Assembly: GCF_001672755.1 (NCBI RefSeq)
Contig: NZ_LZKI01000119.1
Coordinates: forward strand, 33,807 to 97,806
Length of the DNA stretch: 64,000 nt
Origin: Mycobacterium colombiense
GTDB lineage: Bacteria; Actinomycetota; Actinomycetes; Mycobacteriales; Mycobacteriaceae
Reading direction: 5' to 3'
Part shown: one piece after another, positions 21,626 to 32,199 of the stretch
Layout: each line of letters opens with the position of its first letter
Position numbering within the stretch: position 1 is the first letter of the stretch
Notes under the pieces: generated by a model
What the model saw: the letters and a program-made list of their open reading frames with translations, nothing else
Told to the model about the DNA's origin: nothing
Databases searched by the model: none
Program-made: the position numbers and the translations under genes

Positions 21626-23416
21626 ATGAGCGAACCGGTTTCCGCGACACCCACCGAGGCAGAGCAAGAGCCGGCGGACGTCGTCGAGGGGTCGGCGGCG
21701 CCCGAGCCGGACGCCGCACCGCGACCGGCACCCGCGCCGCGAGCCGGGCGCGCGGCCCCCACCCTCCCATGGACCGAAAGGCCTTGGTGGGTACGGCATT
21801 ACACGTTCACCGGCACCGCGGTCGGCGTGATCTTCATCTGGCTGTCGCTGACACCGTCGCTGCTGCCTCGCGGCCCGTTGTTCCAGGGGCTGGTCAGCGG
21901 ACTCTCCGGCGCCATCGGCTATGGGCTGGGAGTCTTTTCGGTCTGGCTGGTGCGGTTCATGCGCGAAAAGGATCACAGCCCGCCGCCGCCACGCTGGGCA
22001 TGGAAGGTGCTGATCCCGATCGGCGTGGTGGGCCAGGTACTCATGGCGATCTGGCTGCACGTGTGGCAGGACGACGTGCGCGACCTGATGGGCGTGGAGC
22101 ACCTGAAGTGGTACGACTACCCGCTGGCCGCGGTGCTGTCCCTGGTGGTGTTGTTCACGGTGGTCGAGCTGGGTCAATTCACCCGCTGGCTGGTCAAGTT
22201 CCTGGTCGGTCAGGTTGACCGGTTCGTCCCGTTTCGGCTCTCGGCGACCATCGTGGTCGTCACCCTGGTGGTCCTGACCATCACCCTGCTCAACGGCGTC
22301 GTGCTCAAGTTCGCGATGCGCACCATGAACCACACCTTCGCCTCGGCCAACGAGGAGATGAATCCCGACACCGCTCCCCCGAAAACCCCGCTGCGATCAG
22401 GTGGTCCGGAGTCGCTGGTGTCGTGGGAGTCGCTGGGCCGCGAGGGCCGCATCTTCGTCGAGGGCGGTCCAAAGGTCGCCGATCTGACCTCCTTCAACGG
22501 GGCGCCGGCCACCGAGCCGATCCGGGCCTACGCCGGATTGGATTCGTCCAAGGGCATCACGGCCGCCGCGGAGCTGGCGGCACAGGAGTTGCAGCGCACC
22601 GGCGGGCTGCGGCGCGCCGTCGTCGCGGTGGGCACCACCACCGGAACCGGCTGGATCAACGAGGCGGAAGCGTCGGCGCTGGAATACATGTACAACGGCA
22701 ACACCGCGATCGTGAGCATGCAGTATTCGTTCCTGCCGAGCTGGCTGTCGTTCCTGGTGGATAAGGAAAACGCCCGGCACGCCGGGCAGGCGCTCTTCGA
22801 GGCCGTCGACAAGCTGATCCGCCAGATGCCCGAGGGCAGCCGGCCCAAGCTCGTGGTGTTCGGCGAGAGCCTGGGATCGTTCGGGGGCGAGGCGCCGTTC
22901 CTGAGCCTGAACAACGTGCTGGCCCGCACCGACGGGGCGTTGTTCAGCGGACCGACCTTCAAAAACACCATCTGGACCGATCTTACGTCGACGCGCGACA
23001 ACGGATCGCCGGAGTGGTTACCGATCTACCAGGACGGTCGGTATGTCCGATTCGTCGCTCGCGCAAAGGATTTGACGCGTCCCAATGCGCCGTGGGATCA
23101 CCCGCGGGTGGTGTACCTGCAGCACGCGTCGGACCCCATCGCCTGGTGGACGCCGGACCTGTTGTTCAGCAAGCCCGACTGGCTGAAAGAGCCGCGCGGC
23201 TACGACGTGCTGCCACAGACGCGCTGGATTCCCGTCGTCACGTTCCTGCAGGTGTCGGCCGACATGGCGGTGGCGGTGGACGTACCCGACGGGCATGGCC
23301 ACCACTACGTCGCCGACGTCGCCGACGGCTGGGCGGCGGTGCTGCCACCGCCCGGCTGGACGCCGGACAAGACCGCGAAACTGCGTCCGCTGCTGCACTC
23401 CGACGAGACGACTTAG
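21626..23416 (+). CDS. Alpha/beta-hydrolase with N-terminal membrane domain (Abhydrolase_9 type)
   Basis: 596 residues. A hydrophilic Pro/Ala/Glu-rich leader (1-55) is followed by four or five transmembrane helices (about 60-235) and a C-terminal hydrolase domain with nucleophile Ser415 in VFGESLGSFGGEAPF. The YLQHASDPIAWWTPDLLF and PDGHGHHY segments carry the expected Asp and His. It is the homologue of Rv1069c, whose substrate is not known; a lipid or cell-wall ester is a guess. Its TAG overlaps the stop of the convergent rhodanese gene by 4 nt, whereas in M. tuberculosis PE_PGRS genes lie here. Confidence 0.87.
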   Translation: MSEPVSATPTEAEQEPADVVEGSAAPEPDAAPRPAPAPRAGRAAPTLPWTERPWWVRHYTFTGTAVGVIFIWLSLTPSLLPRGPLFQGLVSGLSGAIGYGLGVFSVWLVRFMREKDHSPPPPRWAWKVLIPIGVVGQVLMAIWLHVWQDDVRDLMGVEHLKWYDYPLAAVLSLVVLFTVVELGQFTRWLVKFLVGQVDRFVPFRLSATIVVVTLVVLTITLLNGVVLKFAMRTMNHTFASANEEMNPDTAPPKTPLRSGGPESLVSWESLGREGRIFVEGGPKVADLTSFNGAPATEPIRAYAGLDSSKGITAAAELAAQELQRTGGLRRAVVAVGTTTGTGWINEAEASALEYMYNGNTAIVSMQYSFLPSWLSFLVDKENARHAGQALFEAVDKLIRQMPEGSRPKLVVFGESLGSFGGEAPFLSLNNVLARTDGALFSGPTFKNTIWTDLTSTRDNGSPEWLPIYQDGRYVRFVARAKDLTRPNAPWDHPRVVYLQHASDPIAWWTPDLLFSKPDWLKEPRGYDVLPQTRWIPVVTFLQVSADMAVAVDVPDGHGHHYVADVADGWAAVLPPPGWTPDKTAKLRPLLHSDETT

Positions 23417-23850
23417 AGCCAGCGTCGCGCCGTGCCGCCGGTATCGGCGAACACCGGATCGACCCGGCCCCCGGCCAGCTCGCTCAGCACACCCGCGCCG
23501 GCCAACGCGTGATAGCCGCCGATGACGTCGGTGGCCCGGTGCAGGCCGATGTCCAGCAGCGCGGCCGCCGCCAGGCTGGACGTGTAGCCCTCCGAACACA
23601 GGATCACCCATTCGACGTCGTCGCCGACGGCCTCGGGCAGCCTGGCCTCGCTGGTGGGATCGCAGCGCCACTCCAGGACGTTGCGTTCGATGATCAGCGC
23701 CCCGGGCACCTCACCCTCGCGAAAGCGCTGGGCCTGGGGCCGGATGTCGACCAGCACCGCGCCGCGCCGCAGCGCATCGGGCACTTCCACGGCGGGCAGG
23801 CGGCGATACCGGCGCCGGGCGGATCTCAAGACGACGTCGATGCGGCTCAT
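23413..23850 (-). CDS. Rhodanese-domain sulfurtransferase
   Basis: 145 residues forming a single rhodanese domain: LVDIRPQAQRFREGEVPGAL with the conserved Asp and Arg, and the active-site loop CSEGYTSS (VILCSEGYTSSLAAAALLDIG) with the persulfide-forming Cys. It would transfer sulfane sulfur to a thiol or cyanide acceptor. ATG 23850 overlaps the stop of the cysteine-dioxygenase-like gene (ATGA), so the two are translationally coupled, linking cysteine oxidation to sulfur transfer. It matches Rv1066. Confidence 0.9.
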   Translation of the reverse strand: MSRIDVVLRSARRRYRRLPAVEVPDALRRGAVLVDIRPQAQRFREGEVPGALIIERNVLEWRCDPTSEARLPEAVGDDVEWVILCSEGYTSSLAAAALLDIGLHRATDVIGGYHALAGAGVLSELAGGRVDPVFADTGGTARRWL

Positions 23851-24467
23851 GGCGATCCTTCCGGCTGGTCGGTCAGTTCGGTGCGTTCGCGGCGCAGCGT
23901 CTTGCGGTCGGTGATCTCGTAGTACGACATCGCCGTCAGGGGTGGCGAATAGGCATGCACGCTCAGGGTCGGCTGCACCGGCGCGGCGGCGGCCCTGGGC
24001 GCCGCTGCGACCGGTAGCGAAACGGGCACGGTGACCGGCCGCGGCGCCCAGACCACGTCGTGCACCCAGCCCAGCGGGAATCCGGCCTGATCGCCGGCGT
24101 CCAGCCGACGTCGTCGCAAAGCCCGTCCATCCCAACGGTATTCGTTCAGCGATCCGGATATGACGGTCAGCGCGCCCAGCGACCCGCCGTGGTCATGCAG
24201 CTCGGTCGGCTGGCCGGGCACCCAGCTGATCAGCCAGACGTCGAGTTCCTCGTCGCCATGGATGCGGGTGAACCAGCGCCGCGACTCGGGTATGCCGCCC
24301 GCGGGCAACAGATGGTCGCACCGCCCGCTGAGCACATCGTCGGCGGCCTGGTCGGTGGCGTAGAGCAGATCGGGCACTCGCAGCCGCGTCGGGCCGGCGG
24401 ACGGGGCGGAGAGGGCTCGCGGGCGCGGGGCAGCCACAGTAGGGACCGTGACGACGGGCACAGACAT
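23847..24467 (-). CDS. Cysteine dioxygenase type I-like cupin
   Basis: 206 residues. The cupin iron-site residues are visible in TELHDHGGSLGALTVISG (two His) and GWVHDVVW (third His); the C-terminal HAYSPPLTAMSYYEI also matches cysteine dioxygenases, which oxidise cysteine to cysteine sulfinate. It corresponds to Rv1065. Related thiol dioxygenases may use other thiols such as 3-mercaptopropionate, so the substrate is not certain. It is coupled to the rhodanese gene and divergent from lpqV. Confidence 0.87.
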   Translation of the reverse strand: MSVPVVTVPTVAAPRPRALSAPSAGPTRLRVPDLLYATDQAADDVLSGRCDHLLPAGGIPESRRWFTRIHGDEELDVWLISWVPGQPTELHDHGGSLGALTVISGSLNEYRWDGRALRRRRLDAGDQAGFPLGWVHDVVWAPRPVTVPVSLPVAAAPRAAAAPVQPTLSVHAYSPPLTAMSYYEITDRKTLRRERTELTDQPEGSP

Positions 24468-24572
24468 TTACGGGAGCTTTCACGCGAAAACGGACAGGAC
24501 AAGCGGCGGCGTGTTACGGCCGACAACACTCGCAAAATCCGAAGCGCTCCATCACGGCCGCCAGTGTTGCAT

Positions 24573-24578
24573 AGATTG
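24573..24578 (+). promoter_or_regulatory. Candidate -10 element for lpqV
   Basis: TAGATT fits TANNNT and ends 5 nt before the lpqV GTG (24584). No Shine-Dalgarno is seen, so a leaderless transcript is likely. Spacing-based inference only. Confidence 0.35.
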
Positions 24579-24583
24579 AGACC

Positions 24584-25024
24584 GTGCGCTGGCGCGGTGA
24601 TCGGTCCCGGCGGTGGGCTGCGGTTGTTGCCGCGGCCGTCATCCTGGCGGTCACGGGGTGCTCGCACGGCGCCCACAGCGGTGGTTCTTCGTCCCCGGCA
24701 CGGCAATCCGGCGGCGCCAACGGCCCGGGTTCGGCGCCCGCGGGCTCGGTGGGCCTGTCCCCCGCCGGCGTGACGACCAGGGTCGACGTGCCCGCGGACT
24801 CGACCGAAGAGGAGTACTACCAGGCCTGTCACGCCGCGAAAGAGTGGATGGACGCCCAGCCCAAGAGGGATACGTCGCTGTTCGAGCCGTATCTGTCGAT
24901 GGTTCAGGCGTCCCCGGCGGGCACCGCGGGCAGCTGGAACGCGCCGTGGTCGAAGCTGACGCCGGCCCGCCAGGCCGCCGTGATCGTCGCCGCCCGCGCG
25001 GCCGCCAACGACGAATGCGGGTAG
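24584..25024 (+). CDS. lpqV: Lipoprotein LpqV homologue
   Basis: 146 residues. A basic N terminus and hydrophobic core lead to the lipobox VTGC, with Cys26 as the lipidation site. The mature part starts with a Ser/Gly/Pro-rich linker and continues into a compact domain containing EEEYYQACHAAKEWMDAQP and a C-terminal Cys (NDECG); the two cysteines may pair. It corresponds to Rv1064c (lpqV), which has no assigned function. The start is GTG 24584. Confidence 0.85.
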   Translation: MRWRGDRSRRWAAVVAAAVILAVTGCSHGAHSGGSSSPARQSGGANGPGSAPAGSVGLSPAGVTTRVDVPADSTEEEYYQACHAAKEWMDAQPKRDTSLFEPYLSMVQASPAGTAGSWNAPWSKLTPARQAAVIVAARAAANDECG

Positions 25025-25126
25025 CGCTGCGTCCTGGCAATTCTCGGCCGCCGCGTAATTGGGATCACGGCGGAAAAAAGTGCCCGCGCCGCCCGCTCAC
25101 CGAGCGCCTCCGCGCAAAATGTAGGG

Positions 25127-26191
25127 GTGCCTGACGAACTTCCGCGTCGATCAGAAGCGACCCGGGTGGCACTCGCCCTCGGCAGCGGTGGCGCCCGCGG
25201 CTACGCCCACATCGGGGTAATCGAGGCCCTGGAGGCCCGCGGCTACGACATCGTCGGCATCTCCGGCTCTTCGATGGGCGCCCTGGTCGGCGGCCTGCAG
25301 GCGGCCGGGCGGCTCGACGAGTTCGCCGACTGGGCGAAGTCGCTGACCCAGCGCACCATCCTGCGGCTGCTGGACCCGTCCATCAGCGCCGCCGGCGTGA
25401 TGCGGGCCGGCAAGATCTTGGACGCGGTGCGCGACATCCTGGGGCCGGTCGCCATCGAAGAACTGCCCATCCCCTACACCGCGGTGGCGACCGACCTGCT
25501 GGCGGGCAAGTCCGTGTGGTTTCAGCGCGGCCCCCTCGACGAGGCGATCCGGGCGTCCATTGCGATCCCCGGCGTGATCGCCCCCCACGCGGTCGACGGG
25601 CGGCTGCTCGCCGACGGCGGCATCCTGGATCCGCTGCCGCTGGCGCCGCTCGCCGCGGTCAACGCTCACCTGACCATCGCGGTGAGCCTGTCCGGCAGCG
25701 AGGCGGTCAGCAACCGCGAGCCGGAGCCGGGTGCCACCGTCGAGTGGCTGACCCGCATGGTGCGCAGCACCTCCGCGCTGCTCGACACGGCCGCCGCCCG
25801 GTCGCTGCTCGATCGGCCGACGGCGCGGGCGGTGCTGAGCAGGCTGGGCGGACCGGCCGGCGAGCCGGACAGCTGGGCGGACACCCAGGAGGACGAGCAG
25901 CCGGTTGACGACGCCGGCGCACTGGCCGGCGTGGAACCCGACGTCCCCAAGCTGGGCAGCTTCGAGGTGATGAACCGGACGATCGACATCGCCCAGGCCG
26001 CCCTGGCCCGCCACACCCTGGCGGTCTACCCGCCCGACCTGCACATCGAGGTCCCGCGATCGACGTGCCGGGCGCTGGAATTTCACCGGGCGGTGGAGGT
26101 GATCGCCGCCGGCCGCGCGCTGGCGGACGACGCGCTGGACGCCCTGGAAGTCCAGGACGAGCAGGACGTCCCGCCCGCGATCGAGCGCTGA
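25127..26191 (+). CDS. Patatin-like phospholipase (Rv1063c type)
   Basis: 354 residues with the patatin oxyanion motif GSGGARGYAHIG (19-30), nucleophile elbow GSSMG (47-51, Ser49) and the dyad Asp in LLADGGILDPLPLAPL. Such enzymes hydrolyse acyl esters of phospholipids or neutral lipids. The C-terminal third after about residue 240 is acidic and less conserved. It corresponds to Rv1063c. GTG 25127 is preceded by AGGGG, very close. It is convergent with a second patatin gene whose stop is only 34 bp away. Confidence 0.9.
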   Translation: MPDELPRRSEATRVALALGSGGARGYAHIGVIEALEARGYDIVGISGSSMGALVGGLQAAGRLDEFADWAKSLTQRTILRLLDPSISAAGVMRAGKILDAVRDILGPVAIEELPIPYTAVATDLLAGKSVWFQRGPLDEAIRASIAIPGVIAPHAVDGRLLADGGILDPLPLAPLAAVNAHLTIAVSLSGSEAVSNREPEPGATVEWLTRMVRSTSALLDTAAARSLLDRPTARAVLSRLGGPAGEPDSWADTQEDEQPVDDAGALAGVEPDVPKLGSFEVMNRTIDIAQAALARHTLAVYPPDLHIEVPRSTCRALEFHRAVEVIAAGRALADDALDALEVQDEQDVPPAIER

Positions 26192-26224
26192 GCCGCGCTC
26201 AAATCGCTTGCGCGCCAACCGCTA

Positions 26225-27094
26225 TCACAGGCCTAGGAAGCGGGCGAGGGCCGCGGCTTCGCGGCGGCCCTGCTCGCGTCCGGCCCGGGCCGACGGGATG
26301 CGGCAGCCCGGGTCCAGCGCGTTGGGCCCGAAGGCGGCCAGCGAACCCGCATCGGCGAACACGGCGAACGCCGCGCCGGGAAACGCGGAGACCTCGGCGG
26401 CCGGCCCGGCACCGAACGGCGACGGCGCATCCACGCCCGAGGGCACCAGGACCACCGCCGTCGCGCAGTCGGCGGCCACCACGAGATTGACCGAGCTGGC
26501 CACGCCGCCGTCCATGTAGTGGCGGCCCGCGATAGTCACCGGCGGCCACGCCCCGGGCACCGCGCAGCTGGCCGCGACGGCATCGACCAGCTCGACGTCG
26601 GAGTCGCGGTCGAAGACGGTCAATTCGCCGGTGTCGACGTCGATCGCGGTGATCCGCAGCTCCCGGTTCGGCCAGTGGTGCGACGGCAGGCGCCGCGCGA
26701 TCACGTCGCGGCGCACCGGCGCGGGAACGGTTTTGGTGGCCAGCGCCACGGCGCCGATGCGCTGCATCTGTTGCCGGGTCCGGTCCAGCGTGTCTTCGTA
26801 CGGCTCGCCCAGGGCCGTGAGGAACAGTTCGGTGATGGTCTCGATGTCCACGCCGGAATCGATCTCTGCCGACGACTCGGCGACCTGCCGGTCGAACAGC
26901 TCGTCCAGGGTGTGGCCGCTGCCCAGCTGCGCGGCGACCGCCGAGCCCGCCGATGTCCCGACCAGCACGTCCGACTCGGTCAGCAGCCGGGCCACCGCCG
27001 GCGACTCGTCGGCGATGCCTCGCAGAACACCTGTCTCCCAGGCGATTCCCGCTATTCCCCCACCGGCCAGCACCAGGGCGCGTTTGGTTGTCAC
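26225..27094 (-). CDS. Patatin-like phospholipase (Rv1062 type)
   Basis: 289 residues. GGGIAG (11-16) is the oxyanion motif, GTSAG (46-50, Ser48) the nucleophile elbow, and YMDGGVASS holds the catalytic Asp. It is shorter than its convergent neighbour and only distantly similar, so the pair is probably not a recent duplication. It corresponds to Rv1062. It sits 23 bp after the start of the class II amidotransferase gene's stop, on the same strand. Substrate unknown. Confidence 0.9.
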   Translation of the reverse strand: MTTKRALVLAGGGIAGIAWETGVLRGIADESPAVARLLTESDVLVGTSAGSAVAAQLGSGHTLDELFDRQVAESSAEIDSGVDIETITELFLTALGEPYEDTLDRTRQQMQRIGAVALATKTVPAPVRRDVIARRLPSHHWPNRELRITAIDVDTGELTVFDRDSDVELVDAVAASCAVPGAWPPVTIAGRHYMDGGVASSVNLVVAADCATAVVLVPSGVDAPSPFGAGPAAEVSAFPGAAFAVFADAGSLAAFGPNALDPGCRIPSARAGREQGRREAAALARFLGL

Positions 27095-27117
27095 GTCGTC
27101 TACCCTGCCAGCACGGA

Positions 27118-28008
27118 TCAGGCCAGTTGCCGGGTGTTCGGCAGGGCGTGCTGCGACGCCTCCACCGGCGAGCTCAGTTCCTCGCGACGCAGCAGATGTT
27201 TGGGCGGGTCGGGCAGGATCATGCTGCGGTGGATGTGCAGATCTGCATCGACATGGAAGAGTTCACCCGCCGGCAGCAGCCGCCAGCGTGGCTCGTCGTC
27301 CATCACCTCAGTGGCGAACACCACCGACGACCGCTCACACAGATGCTCCGACCGGGCGTGAATCCGCTTGGTGCACAAGTCGAATTCGGAATCATGCGAA
27401 GCCGCATCGTCGGATCGATCCAGAATATAGAGGTAATGGGTTTCCGGGTAGCGCAGCGCCCACATGTCGGTGCCCGTGCTCAATAACACGTTGACCGCGT
27501 AGATAGGAACATGCTCGGCGAGCCATCGCACGGCGTCGGTGAGGCCGGCGGTGATGTCGCCGTCGTGTGCCCGGATCGCGGCGGTGATCAACGCGAAGAC
27601 CCGCTCGGAGTCGGTGTCGCCCAACACCAAGTCGTCGGTGCCGACCTCACGTAGCCGCTCGTCGAGGATGTCCAATCCTTCGAGAACGCCGTTGTGCGCG
27701 AAGATCCGTCCATCCTGCAGGAACGGGTGGGTGTTGCGGATGTCGAGCGAACCGGTGGTCGCGTATCGGACATGGGCGATGACGGTCGTGCCGGTCATCC
27801 GGTGCGCCTCGGTCGCGAATTTGGCGTCCTGCCAGGCCGCTATCGGCTCCTTGTACAGGTGCGGTTGGCCCTGTTCGTCGAAGACGCCCAGCCCGCTGCC
27901 GTCCGGATTTCGCCTGCTCTGTTGGGCCAGGCTGTCCGGGGCGTCCAGCAGCCAGAAGGTCGCGGTGCACGCGTGTGTCCCGGCGTGTAGGCCAAAGAGT
28001 CGGCACAT
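27118..28008 (-). CDS. Class II glutamine amidotransferase domain protein
   Basis: 296 residues. The N-terminal nucleophile Cys2 (MCRLFGLHAG) and the Ntn-hydrolase blocks RRNPDGSGLGVFDE, IAHVRYATTGSLDIRNTHPF and RIFAHNGVLEG identify a class II (GATase_4/YafJ-EgtC-like) glutaminase domain that would release ammonia from a glutamine-like substrate. There is no partner synthetase domain. It corresponds to Rv1061. EgtC of ergothioneine synthesis is related, but this gene is not in an egt cluster, so I leave the substrate open. Initiator Met must be removed to expose Cys2. Confidence 0.88.
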   Translation of the reverse strand: MCRLFGLHAGTHACTATFWLLDAPDSLAQQSRRNPDGSGLGVFDEQGQPHLYKEPIAAWQDAKFATEAHRMTGTTVIAHVRYATTGSLDIRNTHPFLQDGRIFAHNGVLEGLDILDERLREVGTDDLVLGDTDSERVFALITAAIRAHDGDITAGLTDAVRWLAEHVPIYAVNVLLSTGTDMWALRYPETHYLYILDRSDDAASHDSEFDLCTKRIHARSEHLCERSSVVFATEVMDDEPRWRLLPAGELFHVDADLHIHRSMILPDPPKHLLRREELSSPVEASQHALPNTRQLA

Positions 28009-28033
28009 GGCTCCCCACGCTAGCGGTCGCGGG

Positions 28034-28507
28034 TCAGCCCGTCAGCACGGCCGACAGGTCGTGCAGCGCCCGGCGCGCGTAGCCCTTCCACATCCTGCCC
28101 AGCACCGGCAGGGCCCAGGCCGTCAGCGCGGAGCGCGGGCGGATGTCCCAGCGCCAGGTGATCTCGGTGCCGCCCCCGGCCGGGGCGAAGATCCATTCGC
28201 CGAGCACGTGGTCGACCAGCAGCGCCATCGGGCCGGTGACCTCCGAAAGCCGGTAGCTGAACGACCGCGGCGGGTCGACGCTGGTCAGTTCCTCGCGCAT
28301 GGTGGCCCCGCCGGCCAGGTGCACGACGCGGGTCTGGCCCGCCGCGTCCCACGCGCCGGTCTGCTCGCGCACCTCCTTGATCGGCGGGAAGGGCCCATAC
28401 CAGCGGTGGAAAAGCGTCGGCAGCGGAATGGGCAGTGTCCGATGGAAAGCGTCCCGGGCCGCGACCGGGGTCACCACGGATTGATCGACGACGAGTGAAT
28501 GTGCCAC
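28034..28507 (-). CDS. SRPBCC (polyketide cyclase/START-like) protein
   Basis: 157 residues with the helix-grip pattern of the SRPBCC superfamily: VARDAFHRTLPIPLPTLFHR, a central REELTSVDPPRSFSYRLSEV and GTEITWRWDIRP, then a long C-terminal helix. Members bind small hydrophobic ligands. It corresponds to Rv1060 or a close neighbour. GTG 28507 is chosen because AAAGG precedes it and homology starts there. It lies 19 bp downstream of the acyl-CoA synthetase gene, suggesting an operon. Confidence 0.8.
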   Translation of the reverse strand: MAHSLVVDQSVVTPVAARDAFHRTLPIPLPTLFHRWYGPFPPIKEVREQTGAWDAAGQTRVVHLAGGATMREELTSVDPPRSFSYRLSEVTGPMALLVDHVLGEWIFAPAGGGTEITWRWDIRPRSALTAWALPVLGRMWKGYARRALHDLSAVLTG

Positions 28508-28526
28508 CGGGGTAACGCCTTTCAGC

Positions 28527-30152
<1,626 letters not shown>

Positions 30153-30303
30153 TGATCTACCGCCTTAGTCTCGGGGCAACACCTGTGCCTTCGGCCGCCT
30201 CCCACCCTAAGCCTGAATTCGGCGAGAGTGTCAGCACCCGAGGAGACTGCCGGCCGACTGCGTGGATCCCGTTCGGCCGTGGCCGCTTTGGGCGCCCCGC
30301 CGC

Positions 30304-31422
30304 TCAGGCCAGGGCCAACTCCCACTCCGGCAGCTCGGGCAGCCAGCCGGCGACCGACAGGTCCCGGTCGCCGGCGCCGCGGTGGGCCCGTGTCGGCGCG
30401 GTCGAGGCGATGCGCGCCGCGGTGACCACGCCGGAGTAATCGGCAACGTAGAGATGGGTGCCGTCGGGGCTCTCCACCACGCACGACGGGTGTTTGGACA
30501 CCTCGACCTCGCCGATGATGTCCTGCTCGTGGGTGCTCAGCACCGTGACGCGGTCGTCGCTGACCAGGTAGGCCCGCGCGCCGTCGCGGCTGAGCGTAAT
30601 CCGCGTGAGGGGGCCGGTGATCTCCGGGATCTTGTGGGTGCCGACGATCTTGTTGACCCGGGTGTCGACCACGTCGAGCACCGCACCCGCGACCGGATCG
30701 CAGCTCGCCACATACGCCGTGCCTCCGTCGTCGCTCAGCGCCACATCGCGAACGGGCAGACCGAGGTCGACGACGCCGACGATGCGCGAGCGGCCGCCCA
30801 CCCGGCGATTGTCGGACCGCGTCCGGGTTTCGATCATGACGAGACTGCCGCCGGTCGGGGCGTTCATGCCGACGTACAGCCGACGGCCGTCGGCGCTGAC
30901 CCGCACGCATTCGGTGCTGGTTCCCGCCACGGTCGCCAGGTCGATGACCTCGAGTTCGCCGGTCGTGGTGTCCAACGCCGTCACATCAGCACCGCGAGCC
31001 GCATTCCGGCCGGCGTAAAGGTACTTTCCATCCGGGCTCACCGTCAGGTCGGTCACGCTGTTCGCGAGCCGGTGTGTGGCGATGCGCCAGTTCGTCACGA
31101 CGTCGATGACCTCGATGGCGTCGCAGCCGGCAGTCGCGGTGCTGACGTACGCATAGTTCGAGTCCGCACTGCTCATGGCGACCGCGAACGGCTCGGACAG
31201 CCCGGTGATCGTGCTCGACACTCGGCACGTGTGGGCGTCGATGACCGAAACCATGTTGCGGCCGTAGTTCGTTGCGATCAGCCGGCGCCCGTCGGGGCTG
31301 ATGTCAAGATCGCTGATCGGGCCGTTGTGCAACGGGACTCGCACCACGGAGGTGTTGTCGAGCTCGAAGAGTCGGCCGTCTCGATCGTCGTGCGCGGCCG
31401 TAGGGCCGTTCACATCGTTCAC
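30304..31422 (-). CDS. Seven-bladed beta-propeller protein (Rv1057-like)
   Basis: 372 residues made of repeating YVTN/WD-like blades (DISPDGRRLIATNYGRNMVSVID, TVSPDGKYLYAGRN, RVSADGRRLYVGMN, ESPDGTHLYVADYSG), about seven in all. No signal peptide. It corresponds to Rv1057, described as the only seven-bladed propeller of its kind in M. tuberculosis and known there to be controlled by TrcR, MprA and SigE. GTG 31422 has AAAGGCGG 7 nt ahead. Molecular function unknown; a scaffold for protein interaction under envelope stress is plausible. Confidence 0.88.
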   Translation of the reverse strand: MNDVNGPTAAHDDRDGRLFELDNTSVVRVPLHNGPISDLDISPDGRRLIATNYGRNMVSVIDAHTCRVSSTITGLSEPFAVAMSSADSNYAYVSTATAGCDAIEVIDVVTNWRIATHRLANSVTDLTVSPDGKYLYAGRNAARGADVTALDTTTGELEVIDLATVAGTSTECVRVSADGRRLYVGMNAPTGGSLVMIETRTRSDNRRVGGRSRIVGVVDLGLPVRDVALSDDGGTAYVASCDPVAGAVLDVVDTRVNKIVGTHKIPEITGPLTRITLSRDGARAYLVSDDRVTVLSTHEQDIIGEVEVSKHPSCVVESPDGTHLYVADYSGVVTAARIASTAPTRAHRGAGDRDLSVAGWLPELPEWELALA

Positions 31423-31845
31423 GCTGGCACCGCCTTTGCTGTGTTTGTCGGCTCTGGTGGGCGCAGTGGCGAAGCCGCCGATACGTGTGCGACGATCTGG
31501 CCTCCGGATCCACCGGCTTTCAGCACCGAAAGGCGCTGACGAGACTGGTTTTCGGTAGTCTACTGGCCAAAGATCGCTCCACCGCAGTTCGAGATGCTCG
31601 ACGTAAGCCACGTCACTCCGCGCACTCAGGTTCTGCTCAGGGTTCCAGTCACGCTGTCTCGCAGTCGCTTACCCGTAGCGAAAGTCAGGCAAACCCGCTT
31701 CCGGCGGATTTCGCCCGCGTCGCTAACAGCCCACGTGAGCGCGCTTTCGGGCGAAGAAGTAAGGAACTCTCAGGTTTTACGGCCGGCGAGGGAAAGATCA
31801 CACCTCGGTGGGCTGACGATGGCCGTGCGCAGGAATTGCCCTGGA
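31423..31845. other. Intergenic region upstream of the propeller gene, no gene seen
   Basis: 423 bp between the propeller start and the glnB stop. No reading frame here has plausible coding character or a Shine-Dalgarno. It presumably holds the promoter and TrcR/MprA/SigE sites known for the M. tuberculosis homologue, but I found no match good enough to mark. Confidence 0.5.

Positions 31846-32199
<354 letters not shown>

Noticed and set aside
31423..31700. SigE promoter (GGAAC-n-GTT) for the propeller gene
   Set aside because: A GTTCC on the plus strand lacks a suitably spaced -10, so no support.
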